Assembly: GCA_947492575.1 (NCBI GenBank)
Contig: CANLNK010000004.1
Coordinates: 297,194 to 361,193, forward strand
From: an uncultured Thalassotalea sp.
GTDB taxonomy: Bacteria > Pseudomonadota > Gammaproteobacteria > Enterobacterales > Alteromonadaceae
Direction: 5' to 3'
Length of the DNA: 64,000 bases
The notes beneath the pieces were generated by a model that saw only the letters and a list, made by a program, of their open reading frames with translations, had not been told where the DNA came from and did not search any database. The position numbers and the translations under genes were made by a program. Below, one piece after another: positions 30,056 through 39,056 of the stretch. Positions within the stretch are counted from its first letter, which is position 1; each line of letters begins with the position of its first letter.

Positions 30056-31306
30056 ATGTTCGAGCAGTTTGATTTAGACCAAGATCTGATCGGTGGTATT
30101 CAAAAAGCAGGTTTTAAAAAGCCCACGTCTATTCAGCAATTAGTGCTGCCAGAGGCGATGGACGGTAAAGACATTCTTGCTTCTGCGCCAACAGGTACCG
30201 GTAAAACAGCCGCGTTCCTTTTACCTGCAGCACAGCATTTATTAGACTACCCGCGCACTAAGCCCGGGTTCCCTCGCGTGTTAGTACTAACACCAACACG
30301 TGAACTTGCATTGCAAATTAGCGAGCAGAGCGAGTTATTAACGTCTCACACCAATATTAAAACCGGTGTGATCACGGGTGGCGTAAACTACGGTAGCCAT
30401 AAAGATATTTTAACAGCAACTACTGATATGCTGATTGCGACACCAGGTCGCTTGATGGAGTACATTGAGAACGAGCAATTTGACGCACGTGAGATTGAGA
30501 TCTTAATTCTTGATGAAGCCGACCGCATGCTAGACATGGGGTTTGCTGAAACCATCAACCGCATCGTTGGTGAAGCACGCTGGCGTAAACAGACTATGTT
30601 GTTCTCAGCGACGCTTGAAGGCGCTGGTGTTATTAAGTTCTCCAAAGAGCTCCTTAACGAGCCGGTGTACCTAGAGTCAAACCCTTCGCGCAAAGAAAAA
30701 GCGAAAATCCATCAGTGGATTCATTTAGCCGACAACAAAGAGCACAAACTTGAGTTGCTTCTTAATGTGTTAAAGCAAGAAGAAGTAGAACGTGCGGTTG
30801 TTTTCGCTAATAAGCGCGAAACTGTTCAGTTTTTATCTGGCAAGCTTTATAGTGCCGATATTCCATGTGTGTGGCTTGAAGGCAAAATGGCACAAGACAA
30901 ACGCAACAGCGCTGTTGAACGCATACGCACTAACGAACTTAGTGTGTTAGTTGCAACTGACGTGGCTGCGCGAGGTTTAGATATCGACGACATTACTCAT
31001 GTGATTAACTTCGATATGCCATACAAAGCCGATATTTATCTGCACCGCATTGGTAGAACAGGTCGTGCCGGTAACAAAGGCACCGCAATTTCTCTTGTAG
31101 AAGCGCATGATATGGCGTCAGTTGCTAAAATTGAGCGTTATACCAAAGAACGACTTCAACGCCGTGTGATCGAAGAGTTGCGTCCAAAAAACAAAGAAGC
31201 TCGCGTGCCTATGAAGAAGGCAAAAGTTAAGAAGACGACGGCTCAAAAGAAAGCAAAAGCGAAAAAGATAGCAAAGAAAGCCACTAAAAAGGCTAAGAAG
31301 AAGTAA
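30056..31306 (+). CDS. srmB: DEAD-box RNA helicase SrmB
   Basis: ATP-dependent RNA helicase for 50S ribosome assembly. 416 residues (E. coli 444). Q motif KPTSIQQLVLPEAM, motif I APTGTGKT, Ia PTRELALQ, II DEAD in LILDEADRMLDMGF, III SAT, V ATDVAARGLDID, VI HRIGRTGRAG. The C-terminal tail from about 380 is a Lys/Ala-rich basic extension (repeated KKAKKK-like blocks), suited to rRNA binding. The Q-motif context FEQFDLDQDL fits SrmB better than RhlE or DeaD. Confidence 0.92.
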   Translation: MFEQFDLDQDLIGGIQKAGFKKPTSIQQLVLPEAMDGKDILASAPTGTGKTAAFLLPAAQHLLDYPRTKPGFPRVLVLTPTRELALQISEQSELLTSHTNIKTGVITGGVNYGSHKDILTATTDMLIATPGRLMEYIENEQFDAREIEILILDEADRMLDMGFAETINRIVGEARWRKQTMLFSATLEGAGVIKFSKELLNEPVYLESNPSRKEKAKIHQWIHLADNKEHKLELLLNVLKQEEVERAVVFANKRETVQFLSGKLYSADIPCVWLEGKMAQDKRNSAVERIRTNELSVLVATDVAARGLDIDDITHVINFDMPYKADIYLHRIGRTGRAGNKGTAISLVEAHDMASVAKIERYTKERLQRRVIEELRPKNKEARVPMKKAKVKKTTAQKKAKAKKIAKKATKKAKKK

Positions 31307-31310
31307 CGCT

Positions 31311-31349
31311 TTTAGCTGCGGTTTGGCTTATTGCTAGGCCGCAGCTAAA
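31311..31349. terminator. Hairpin between convergent srmB and DUF4382 gene
   Basis: TTTAGCTGCGG (31311-31321) and CCGCAGCTAAA (31339-31349) form a perfect 11-bp stem around a 17-nt loop that itself can pair partly. It starts 5 bases after the srmB stop. No long T-run. Confidence 0.6.
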
Positions 31350-31357
31350 CGGACACG

Positions 31358-32362
31358 TTAAAAATCTACGTTTGTTGATTCACCAGCAACAACATTTACC
31401 TCAACAACATCAGGAGTTATATCTCCTGCCGATGGAATAGTAATTCCGTCAAATTGAATATTATCGTCTAGCGCAATTCCACAGGCTAATGCCATCTGAT
31501 AGCTACCCGCCGGTAAAAAGCCTATAGTGTATGTACCATCCACTGCAACTTGCGTTGTCGCTAAAGGCGCTGAAGCGGTAATCTCTTGCTCAGCTTCTTC
31601 AAAAGCTTCATCTTCGCTGTCAAACATATCACCGTACTCTGCAGTTTCTGAATCATACAGGTAAACAAAGCACTCACCCAAATTGGTAAACTCTGGCGCA
31701 ACACTACCCGCAATAGCACCAGCTTGGCTAACAATTCGAACACCTTGTGGCTTTATAATAAAGCCATTGTTGTTATTAAGATTGCCTCTAAGAACTAGAG
31801 ACTTACGCAAATCAAATTCAACTGTATAAGCAGGTAATTCACCCACCTGCTCGGCACTATTATCAACGGCAAAATCCCCTAATCTCAAACGACTACTTGG
31901 TACTTTAATCTCATACTCTGTTGCATCATTATTTAGGAGCACATAAGACCCCTCGTCAACAACTAGAAGTTCCATGGCGTATACGCCATTATCGAGCTCT
32001 ACTCCTTGGGCTTCATCAATAATCCGAACTTGTTCACTACCTTGAAAATCAAGTAAGTTCACTTGAATAGTCTCGACCTCTTCACCGTTTTCATTAGTAA
32101 ATGTCTCGATTACAGTATCAGGAGTTGCTTGACTCTCATCAGTATTAATCAATGTAATACTGTCTAATTCGATGTAAACAGCTAAGGCATCATCAACTGG
32201 TGCATCACTTAAGCCCAATGAAAACTTGGCTAATTCACTAGGTGGTTCCGGCGTTGGCGGAGCAACCTCTGCCGTGCTCGATGACGAAGAATCCGAACCT
32301 CCGCAACTGATGACAGAGAATGGAAATAGGAGTGGAATTGAGTATTTAAAAAGACATTTCAT
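31358..32362 (-). CDS. DUF4382 domain lipoprotein
   Basis: 334 residues from ATG 32362, which has AGGTAG 4 bases upstream; the longer frame adds 15 codons without a ribosome site. Lipoprotein signal with lipobox SVISC followed by a Gly/Ser linker and a Pro/Glu stretch. Mature part begins with the DUF4382 pattern (FSLGLSDAPVDDALAVYIEL), including LLDFQG and the LRKSLVLRG region, then a carboxypeptidase-like beta domain (AVDGTYTIGFLPAGSYQMAL). Probably anchored in the outer membrane; function unknown. Confidence 0.88.
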   Translation of the reverse strand: MKCLFKYSIPLLFPFSVISCGGSDSSSSSTAEVAPPTPEPPSELAKFSLGLSDAPVDDALAVYIELDSITLINTDESQATPDTVIETFTNENGEEVETIQVNLLDFQGSEQVRIIDEAQGVELDNGVYAMELLVVDEGSYVLLNNDATEYEIKVPSSRLRLGDFAVDNSAEQVGELPAYTVEFDLRKSLVLRGNLNNNNGFIIKPQGVRIVSQAGAIAGSVAPEFTNLGECFVYLYDSETAEYGDMFDSEDEAFEEAEQEITASAPLATTQVAVDGTYTIGFLPAGSYQMALACGIALDDNIQFDGITIPSAGDITPDVVEVNVVAGESTNVDF

Positions 32363-32527
32363 AAAACTACCTACAGAATAAAATCGTATTGCTCGGTTGT
32401 TACTCATTATAGGTTTTACAGCATGAATTACCTAAATTATTCTGGGACCGCGTAAGACCATTCTCCAACTTCGTGCTCTTATAATTCAACTGTCAGTTAT
32501 GACGGGTAGTTAGCTATGAATGTAAAC

Positions 32528-33475
32528 TTATACAGTTTGCGATGGCGAGAAACCAAAGAAGCGTTTGTACTCACGACTAAATTGAGAAAAGCTATTATAA
32601 CCTACTTCAATACTTGCAGAGTTTGCTTGCATCCCTTGCATCAACAATGTTTGCGCCTTCTGTAACTTGGTCGCTTTAATGTATTGGTTAGGTGCCAAAT
32701 GCATTAATTTTTTGAACGTAGTGAAAAATGCTGTCTTACTCATGTTAGCGATTTGTGCTAACTCATTTACCTGAATATTTCGTTGTAAGTTCTCATGAAT
32801 AAACCCAACGGCTTTTGAAATAGGCTGAATTTGTCCATATTGGTTAAGCAATGTACGAAGTGCAGGACCATGTTCGCTAGTCAGTAATCGGTAGTAAATT
32901 TCATCAATAATTGAATCACCTAACACCTTAGCGTCTAAAGGGTTCGTTGAGGTTTCTAATAGTTTCACAAACAGCTCAGTTAGGTCATCGCTTGCCTTTG
33001 ATAAGACGATACTCGACTCGTGTTCTGTCTTATCTAAAACAGCTAACTCGCCATGTCGCTCAATTTTAAGGATCATATCTGCCAGCCGCACTAAGTCGAT
33101 ACATAACGTAGACGACAGCATTGGCGAGCCCTCACTTGCTTCCACTATTTGGGTCGACACAGGTACAGGTAGGAAATTAATAAACATATCTCCTGCACTG
33201 TATTCAAATTTACTCTCGCCGATATAGCAGACTTTCTGACCCTGCGTGATCATACAAATTAACGGCTGATAAAGTGCCGGCATTTTCTCGTGCGTGACTG
33301 ACGATTTAAACGTGCAAACATCAGGAATACTGGTCGGATTGATACCTTCACCTACTGAAAGTTCGGTGTTCAATTTATTCAACCTATCAGTGCTGCCTGA
33401 CAGCTTTTGTTTTAATTTCTGACCCAAGTCAGTCGCATCCGGCTGACGAGTTGATTGTTGCGTATTAGAAGACAT
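32528..33475 (-). CDS. AraC family regulator, YqhC-like
   Basis: 315 residues: N-terminal AraC_N-type domain (CTFKSSVTHEKMPALYQPLI, CMITQGQKVCYIGESKF) and C-terminal HTH pair (IQVNELAQIANMSKTAFFTT ... SASIEVGYNSFSQFSREYKR). Divergent from a YqhD-type reductase across 269 bp, the same pairing as E. coli yqhC-yqhD, where YqhC induces yqhD in response to aldehydes. The role here is inferred from that pairing. Cysteines near the N-terminal domain (Cys54, Cys74, Cys82) could sense electrophiles. Confidence 0.88.
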   Translation of the reverse strand: MSSNTQQSTRQPDATDLGQKLKQKLSGSTDRLNKLNTELSVGEGINPTSIPDVCTFKSSVTHEKMPALYQPLICMITQGQKVCYIGESKFEYSAGDMFINFLPVPVSTQIVEASEGSPMLSSTLCIDLVRLADMILKIERHGELAVLDKTEHESSIVLSKASDDLTELFVKLLETSTNPLDAKVLGDSIIDEIYYRLLTSEHGPALRTLLNQYGQIQPISKAVGFIHENLQRNIQVNELAQIANMSKTAFFTTFKKLMHLAPNQYIKATKLQKAQTLLMQGMQANSASIEVGYNSFSQFSREYKRFFGFSPSQTV

Positions 33476-33744
33476 CGCTAATGATATGTTTGTTTAAAGA
33501 CACTGCACTATTTTTGATTTGTGAGACTAGTTTAAGAGATGTTGATTTATCGTCCAACTTAAAAACAGTAAAAATCCAGAAACCTGAACGATAATGCATA
33601 AGATAAGTCACTTTATTGCTACTAAAGCTAACAACCTAGAACTATATTACAAATCAAAAGCTAAACACAAATAGCTAGACGCTGACAGCTACAGACTAAC
33701 GGCTATAAAAGACAACCAAATCATTAATTTCAGAGAGAGCAACT

Positions 33745-34905
33745 ATGTTAGATTTTGACTACTACAATCCAACGCAACTCGTTTTTGGCGCAAACAGACT
33801 AGCAGAATTAGACAAGCTTGTACCTGCCAAAGCCAAAGTGCTAATTACCTATGGAGGTCAAAGTGCTAAAAAATTCGGCACAATTGACGCTGTGAAAGAC
33901 GCTTTGGGTTCAAGAGACGTATTTGAATTTGGTGGTATTGAAGCTAACCCAGAATACGACACATTAGTTCAGGCAACAGCACTTGTAAAAACCGAGGGGA
34001 TCGACTTTTTACTTGCAGTAGGTGGCGGCTCAGTAATGGACGGCACTAAATTTATTGCAATCGCTGCAAAACATCAAGGTGAAGAATACCAGTCAATTTT
34101 ACAACATGGTTTCGCGCCAGTACCAACATCTAGCGCAGTGCCACTGGGCTGTGTTGTCACCCTGCCTGCTACAGGTTCAGAAGCGAACATGTTTGGTGTT
34201 GTTACATTAGGCGGCCACAAATTACCTTTCATGTCGCCAACCGTGTACCCTAAATTCTCATTCTTAGATCCTGAGCTCACAAAAACTCTACCGACAGAAC
34301 AAATAGCTAACGGTGTGGCTGACGCTTTTGTTCACGTTATCGAGCAATACCTTACTTACCCTGTTAATGCTAAGGTACAAGACAGAATTGCAGAAGGCGT
34401 ATTAAAAACGTTAATTGAAGACGGCCCTGTCACTTACCGCAATCCTGATGATATGGACGCACGTAAGAATTTTATTTGGTCAGCGACAACGGCGCTAAAT
34501 GGTTCAATTGGTGCTGGCATGCCAGCTGACTGGTCAACCCATATGATTGGCCATGAATTAACAGCACAATACGGTATCGCTCATGGCCGCACATTAACCT
34601 TGGTTCTGCCATCTTTATTGCGTGAACGCAAAGATAAAAAAGCAGCCAAATTATTACAGTATGCAGAGCGTGTTTGGGACATTAGCCAAGGTAGTGATGA
34701 TGAAAAAATTGAGCAAGCAATTGCTAAAACCGAAGCCTTCTTCAACTCGCTCGATATCGTCACGAACCTGACTCACTATGGCATTGACGATGACGGTATT
34801 GAAAGCGTTGTGGCTAGCCTTGAAAAACTAGGTATGACAGCACTATCTGAAACTGGTGACTTAACCCTTGATATCGTTCGCAAGATCCTTCACGCGGCGA
34901 AATAA
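33745..34905 (+). CDS. yqhD: Iron/zinc-dependent alcohol dehydrogenase, YqhD-like aldehyde reductase
   Basis: NADPH-dependent reductase of aldehydes in the YqhD/BDH branch of group III alcohol dehydrogenases. 386 residues (E. coli YqhD 387). N-terminal MLDFDYYNPTQLVFG, NADP loop GGGSVMDGTKF, ATGSEAN, metal-binding residues in GVADAFVHVIEQYLTY and HMIGHELTAQYGIAHGRTL (Asp, His, His, His). AGAGAG lies 6 bases before the ATG. Divergent from the YqhC-like regulator; a hairpin terminator follows. Confidence 0.92.
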   Translation: MLDFDYYNPTQLVFGANRLAELDKLVPAKAKVLITYGGQSAKKFGTIDAVKDALGSRDVFEFGGIEANPEYDTLVQATALVKTEGIDFLLAVGGGSVMDGTKFIAIAAKHQGEEYQSILQHGFAPVPTSSAVPLGCVVTLPATGSEANMFGVVTLGGHKLPFMSPTVYPKFSFLDPELTKTLPTEQIANGVADAFVHVIEQYLTYPVNAKVQDRIAEGVLKTLIEDGPVTYRNPDDMDARKNFIWSATTALNGSIGAGMPADWSTHMIGHELTAQYGIAHGRTLTLVLPSLLRERKDKKAAKLLQYAERVWDISQGSDDEKIEQAIAKTEAFFNSLDIVTNLTHYGIDDDGIESVVASLEKLGMTALSETGDLTLDIVRKILHAAK

Positions 34906-34930
34906 CTAGCTTGGCGTAAACAATGGTATT

Positions 34931-34970
34931 ATGGACTTCAGCTACTCTTTAACGTGTAGCTGGAGTCCAT
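34931..34970. terminator. Terminator hairpin after yqhD
   Basis: ATGGACTTCAGCTAC (34931-34945) pairs with GTAGCTGGAGTCCAT (34956-34970), 15 bp with one G-T, loop of 10 nt, followed by CTTAATTT. It abuts the stop of the convergent hypothetical gene and may serve both. Confidence 0.75.
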
Positions 34971-34971
34971 C

Positions 34972-36147
34972 TTAATTTAACAAATCATAAATGGTAGAAC
35001 AGATAAGGTTCTGGTCATTTTGATATAGCTCTTTAGCTTCCTTATTCAGTATCTGTTGAGTCTCATACTCTCCATAATTATCCACTAAAGTTAGCCATCG
35101 CCTAGCGAGGCGCTCGTCCAACATAATCATGATAGATGTCACAAAAAAAGAGTCATCTGCATTGATTTGCTGTGTTGAATCTCGTTTAGCTTGTATATCT
35201 GCTAGCGCAGCATCATCTTGTAACCAGCTATATGCACTCTCTTGCAGTGAAAAACCAATCATATTGTCTATCGTCAAAGTGCTTCGTTCACTCAGTTCTC
35301 TGCCGATTGTTAAGCAGGCGTTAGCAATAGCCATCTCATTAGTTTCGTTTTTACACCAGTTTGTAAGGCCGCTGAAAAAAGGAACTCTCATCATTGCTTG
35401 TTGAAAACCCGCGAATGCATTGATAGAGAATTTATCGCGCTCTGATTGATTTAAAGCCTCTGCATACAACAAAGCCTCTTCCCCCATCCTTGCATTAAAA
35501 AAAGGGGACTTGGGAACCTCTGCAATTGCAGCTATGGCAGCTTGTTCATTTCCCAGACGTAAATAAGCCAAGGATTGGTAAAACCACATCACACCGTTTT
35601 GTGAGTCGTACTGAACCACTTGGTTTAAGAATTTTTCATCGCAATGAGTTTCTAATGCGTTGGTGCAGGAGGCGATTGCATTCAGTGCAACAATTTCGCT
35701 GCCACTGAGATTGCCGCTTTCGATGTAATCAACCAATTGCTTTGACTTTTTGTCATCTTCTGCTGGACTAAAAAGAGTATACAAAAGCTGTTGTTCTTTA
35801 CCCTCAGCATCAGCAAGGGAAGAAAAATAATCTCCAATCTCGTGCTCATACTCTTCATTGTCGAAGGCAATATTCGTTACGCATTCAAGCGCACCAATAT
35901 CATCATTGAATTCAGCTGGTTTCTCTTGTTCAACTGCTTTAGGGACTCTATTTTGCTCTAAAGAGGTAGGTAGAAGTTGCTCGCTACTTTCATTGGCTTC
36001 CTCAGTAGACTCTGGGCCTGAATGCTCTTTATCGGTAACAATCTCATCTGAGGCGCTAACCTTCAGAGATGAGTGGTTAAATGAGTTAAATACATACGCG
36101 ATAAGTAGCACGACAAGCGCTATAACAATCAACGACAACTTTTTCAT
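34972..36147 (-). CDS. Membrane-anchored hypothetical protein
   Basis: Not recognised. ATG 36147 has AAGGA 8 bases upstream and gives 391 residues; the frame opens 19 codons earlier without support. N-terminal TM (LSLIVIALVVLLIAYVF) then an acidic low-complexity linker (ESTEEANESSEQLLP), then a helical domain with six Cys, spaced like TPR repeats (WFYQSLAYLRLGNEQAAIAA; EEALLYAEALNQSERDKF). Likely a periplasmic domain held by the single helix. Single gene, convergent with yqhD. Confidence 0.7.
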   Translation of the reverse strand: MKKLSLIVIALVVLLIAYVFNSFNHSSLKVSASDEIVTDKEHSGPESTEEANESSEQLLPTSLEQNRVPKAVEQEKPAEFNDDIGALECVTNIAFDNEEYEHEIGDYFSSLADAEGKEQQLLYTLFSPAEDDKKSKQLVDYIESGNLSGSEIVALNAIASCTNALETHCDEKFLNQVVQYDSQNGVMWFYQSLAYLRLGNEQAAIAAIAEVPKSPFFNARMGEEALLYAEALNQSERDKFSINAFAGFQQAMMRVPFFSGLTNWCKNETNEMAIANACLTIGRELSERSTLTIDNMIGFSLQESAYSWLQDDAALADIQAKRDSTQQINADDSFFVTSIMIMLDERLARRWLTLVDNYGEYETQQILNKEAKELYQNDQNLICSTIYDLLN

Positions 36148-36625
36148 GGCACCATTCCTTAGCTTGCATAACTTGCTTAATGTAGCGCTTCCTTGTTTAA
36201 GCACTCTTGGCTTAGCAGCCTAATTTTCCACCTTAAATCAGATAACAATCCTACCGCAAGGACAATTTGCGAAGATGACAAGTTTCAATAGGTTAGTTTA
36301 ACAAGCAGTAGACGAATGCTGCACTATTGCGTTTCCTGCAAATCATTTGTTGCCACTTCCATAAGCCAAGCACTGCAAGTAGGGCTATACGCCTATAAAA
36401 GCTCAGCACACTATAAGAGATCAGAAAGTTAGCTATATTCTATCTCTGCACCAACAAACGAGTGAGTTTAGGAGTATTGGTTAACACCCTCTGAAGACTA
36501 ATTAAAGACGATCGGGTCTAAACTATAGATTATTGCCTAATTAAGCTCGTTTAAACCTTGCCATAATCACCGCCACTAAGCAGCAAAAACATTGAAAACA
36601 AACTGATTTAAAATAGGAGGCTAAC
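36148..36625. other. 478-bp intergenic region
   Basis: Between the membrane-anchored hypothetical gene and the glutaredoxin gene, which diverge. No ORF with a ribosome site, no hairpin with a T-run and no RNA gene was recognised. The last 15 bases hold the strong site AGGAGG of the glutaredoxin gene. Confidence 0.6.
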
Positions 36626-36880
36626 ATGGCCAAGGTAGAAGTTTATAGCAAAGGTTACTGTCCATTTTGCATGGCAACTAAAAGAACACTGAAGAAACTG
36701 AACGTTGAATTTAAAGAGTTCGATATAACCACAGACCCGAAAAAGACAAAAGAAATGATTGAGCGGAGCCAGCGCAGGACCGTACCGCAAATATTCGTAA
36801 ATGATCATCATATTGGAGGAAACGATGACCTGCAAGTTGCACTAGGCAACGGCAAACTGTTAGCACTATTAAATAGCTAA
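36626..36880 (+). CDS. grxC: Glutaredoxin 3 type
   Basis: Glutathione-dependent dithiol oxidoreductase. 84 residues (E. coli GrxC 83). Active site CPFC at 12-15, TVPQIF at 52-57 with cis-Pro, and GG at 64-65 (HHIGGNDDLQ) for glutathione binding. AGGAGG stands 6 bases before the ATG. Same strand as the hydrolase-OsmC fusion 94 bases downstream, so possibly one transcription unit for thiol/peroxide defence. Confidence 0.95.
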   Translation: MAKVEVYSKGYCPFCMATKRTLKKLNVEFKEFDITTDPKKTKEMIERSQRRTVPQIFVNDHHIGGNDDLQVALGNGKLLALLNS

Positions 36881-36974
36881 TCGTCAGAAACATAAGCGAG
36901 TCATGGGTAAATATCGCTTAAATACGCGACTATTTAACATACGTTTCTTAATATACAAATTGGGGAGTGAATAA

Positions 36975-38189
36975 ATGAAAACACAGCGTTTGGAATTCAT
37001 CGGACATGACGGCTCCGTATTAGCAGCAAGGCTAGATCTCCCCTCGGGAAAACCTGCCGCGTTTGCATTATTTGCCCATTGCTTTACGTGCTCTAAAGAT
37101 ATACCAGCAGCAAGAAGAATTGCCCAACGTTTGGCGTCGCTTGGCATTGCTGTACTGAGGTTCGACTTTACTGGTTTAGGGCATTCAAGCGGTGAGTTTT
37201 CTAACACGAGCTTTAGTTCAAATATCGAAGACTTACGCTTGGCGGCTAACTACCTGCGAGAGAACTATCAAGCACCTCAGCTTCTTATTGGTCACTCTTT
37301 AGGCGGGGCTGCGATATTGGCGGCAGCAGGCAGTATACCGGAAGCCAAAGCAGTTATTTCAATAGGGGCGCCCTCAGATCCTCAGCACGTTGCCCATAAC
37401 TTTTCACAGGACGTGGCCTCCATTGAGTCAAATGGACAGGCCGAAGTCAATCTGGGTGGTCGCGCGTTTACGATCAAGAAACAATTTCTTGATGATATTT
37501 CGAACGTTTCTTTGGAAACACAGCTTGCATCACTGAAAAAGGCCCTCTTGATACTTCACGCACCGTTAGACACAACCGTCGACATCGAGAATGCTGCCAA
37601 TTTATTTCAAATGGCTAAACACCCTAAAAGCTTTGTCACGTTAGATGATGCAGATCATCTATTAACCAAAGAGAAAGATGCTGAGTATGCTTCTGATGTC
37701 ATTGTAGCTTGGGTACAGCGTTATATTAATGTGGATCTCTTGCCGAAATTGATGAATGCCCCAGACGGTGTGGTAAGAGTTAGTGAGTCGGATGCAGAGC
37801 GATTCCTTCAAGATATTAGTGCTGCTGGCCATCACTTGGTCGCTGACGAACCTGAAAGTTACGGTGGTGATTTTCTCGGGCCAACACCCTACCAGTTAGT
37901 CAGCGCAGGACTGGGCGCATGTACCTCAATGACTGTTCGAATGTATGCACGAAGAAAAGGCATTGCGTTGGAGCACATTCAAGTAGACGTTATTCACGAC
38001 AATATACATGCAGAAGAATGCGAAAGCTGTGAGCAAAATACTGGCAAAGTCGATCATTTCGAACGAAAGATCACCTTAACAGGAGCGCTTAACAATGAAG
38101 ACCGCCAGCGATTATTAGTTCTTGCGGACAAGTGTCCAGTACATAAGTCGTTAGAAGGTGCAGCAAAAATAACGACATCATTGACTTAA
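36975..38189 (+). CDS. Bifunctional alpha/beta hydrolase - OsmC family protein
   Basis: 404 residues, two domains. N-terminal alpha/beta hydrolase (1-255) with oxyanion region ALFAHCFTCSKD, nucleophile Ser108 in LLIGHSLGGAA, acid in APLDTTVD and His in DADHLL. C-terminal OsmC domain (about 265-404) with the two peroxidatic cysteines in LGACTSMTVRMY and DKCPVHKSLEGA (Cys387). OsmC proteins reduce organic hydroperoxides. This natural fusion is found in several proteobacteria; the hydrolase substrate is unknown. GGAG precedes the ATG. Confidence 0.92.
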   Translation: MKTQRLEFIGHDGSVLAARLDLPSGKPAAFALFAHCFTCSKDIPAARRIAQRLASLGIAVLRFDFTGLGHSSGEFSNTSFSSNIEDLRLAANYLRENYQAPQLLIGHSLGGAAILAAAGSIPEAKAVISIGAPSDPQHVAHNFSQDVASIESNGQAEVNLGGRAFTIKKQFLDDISNVSLETQLASLKKALLILHAPLDTTVDIENAANLFQMAKHPKSFVTLDDADHLLTKEKDAEYASDVIVAWVQRYINVDLLPKLMNAPDGVVRVSESDAERFLQDISAAGHHLVADEPESYGGDFLGPTPYQLVSAGLGACTSMTVRMYARRKGIALEHIQVDVIHDNIHAEECESCEQNTGKVDHFERKITLTGALNNEDRQRLLVLADKCPVHKSLEGAAKITTSLT

Positions 38190-38379
38190 TCAATGCCTAT
38201 CGAGAGGTCTATCTACAGCTCTATGAACTTGAACTGGTCAATGGAGCAAGAGAATCGTTGTCGTGCATAGAATGTAAAATTTGCAGCAAGTCTTTAAATC
38301 GCAATACGTACAAGCTTTTATGGCTCTCTATCAAGCGTATTGCCCACATCTACCCAAAACTATGAGTAAGGTAATGTCG

Positions 38380-38874
38380 ATGAATAAAAAACTATACATG
38401 TTTATTATTTTGATTGGTTTCTCAACAACGGGGCTAGCTTTCAACGACTCCTCGGAGAGTGAAAGTCACAGTAAAATAATGACACAGGGCTTAAACCACG
38501 TTGGCTTAACTGTTTCCAAACTGGACGAATCTGTTGCCTTCTTTGTTAAGACGTTAGGATGGCGTGTTGCTGGCGGCCGACCAAATTATCCAGCGACATT
38601 CGTTACCGACGGCAAAGTATTTGTGACGCTTTGGCAAGTGACTAACCCTGATTCGTTTATTAAATTCGATCGCAAAAACAATGTAGGTTTGCACCACTTA
38701 GCACTTTCCGTTGCTAAGCGAAGTGATTTAGATGAATTATCTGCACGCTTTAAGCAAGTTGACGGGGTCGTTATCGAGTTTGAGCCAGAGCTCAATGGAA
38801 AAGGACCCACCGTACATATGATGATACGCGAGCCTAGTGGCAATAGAATTGAGTTTGCTTACCGACCGCAGTAA
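38380..38874 (+). CDS. VOC (glyoxalase/bleomycin-resistance fold) family protein with signal peptide
   Basis: ATG 38380 has AAGG 8 bases upstream and gives 164 residues; the frame opens 33 codons earlier at a TTG. The N terminus is a signal peptide (MNKKLYMFIILIGFSTTGLA). The VOC domain follows: GLNHVGLTVSKLDESVAFFV and LHHLALSVAKRSDLDEL, with metal-ligand candidates His in NHVG and HHLA and Glu in RIEFAYRPQ. A periplasmic VOC enzyme is less usual than a cytosolic one. Substrate unknown. Confidence 0.8.
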   Translation: MNKKLYMFIILIGFSTTGLAFNDSSESESHSKIMTQGLNHVGLTVSKLDESVAFFVKTLGWRVAGGRPNYPATFVTDGKVFVTLWQVTNPDSFIKFDRKNNVGLHHLALSVAKRSDLDELSARFKQVDGVVIEFEPELNGKGPTVHMMIREPSGNRIEFAYRPQ

Positions 38875-38972
38875 ATAACAGCTGGACATAAAATTATTGA
38901 GTAAGTTTAACAATCATTGGCTAGCTTGCGGATTCGTTAGAGAGCAGTGTGATTTGTTAGCGTATTTTAAAT

Positions 38973-39007
38973 CTGACAGTTATCCATGCTCACTGGATAA
39001 CTGTCAG
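38973..39007. terminator. Perfect 14-bp stem hairpin between convergent genes
   Basis: CTGACAGTTATCCA (38973-38986) and TGGATAACTGTCAG (38994-39007), loop TGCTCAC. It lies 98 bases after the VOC gene and 50 bases after the TIGR03545 stop on the other strand. No T-run, so termination is inferred only from position and stem strength. Confidence 0.55.
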
Positions 39008-39056
39008 CTTACATTAGTGCGACCTAGGCAAGGCCAATCGCACTAGCATTTAGGGA

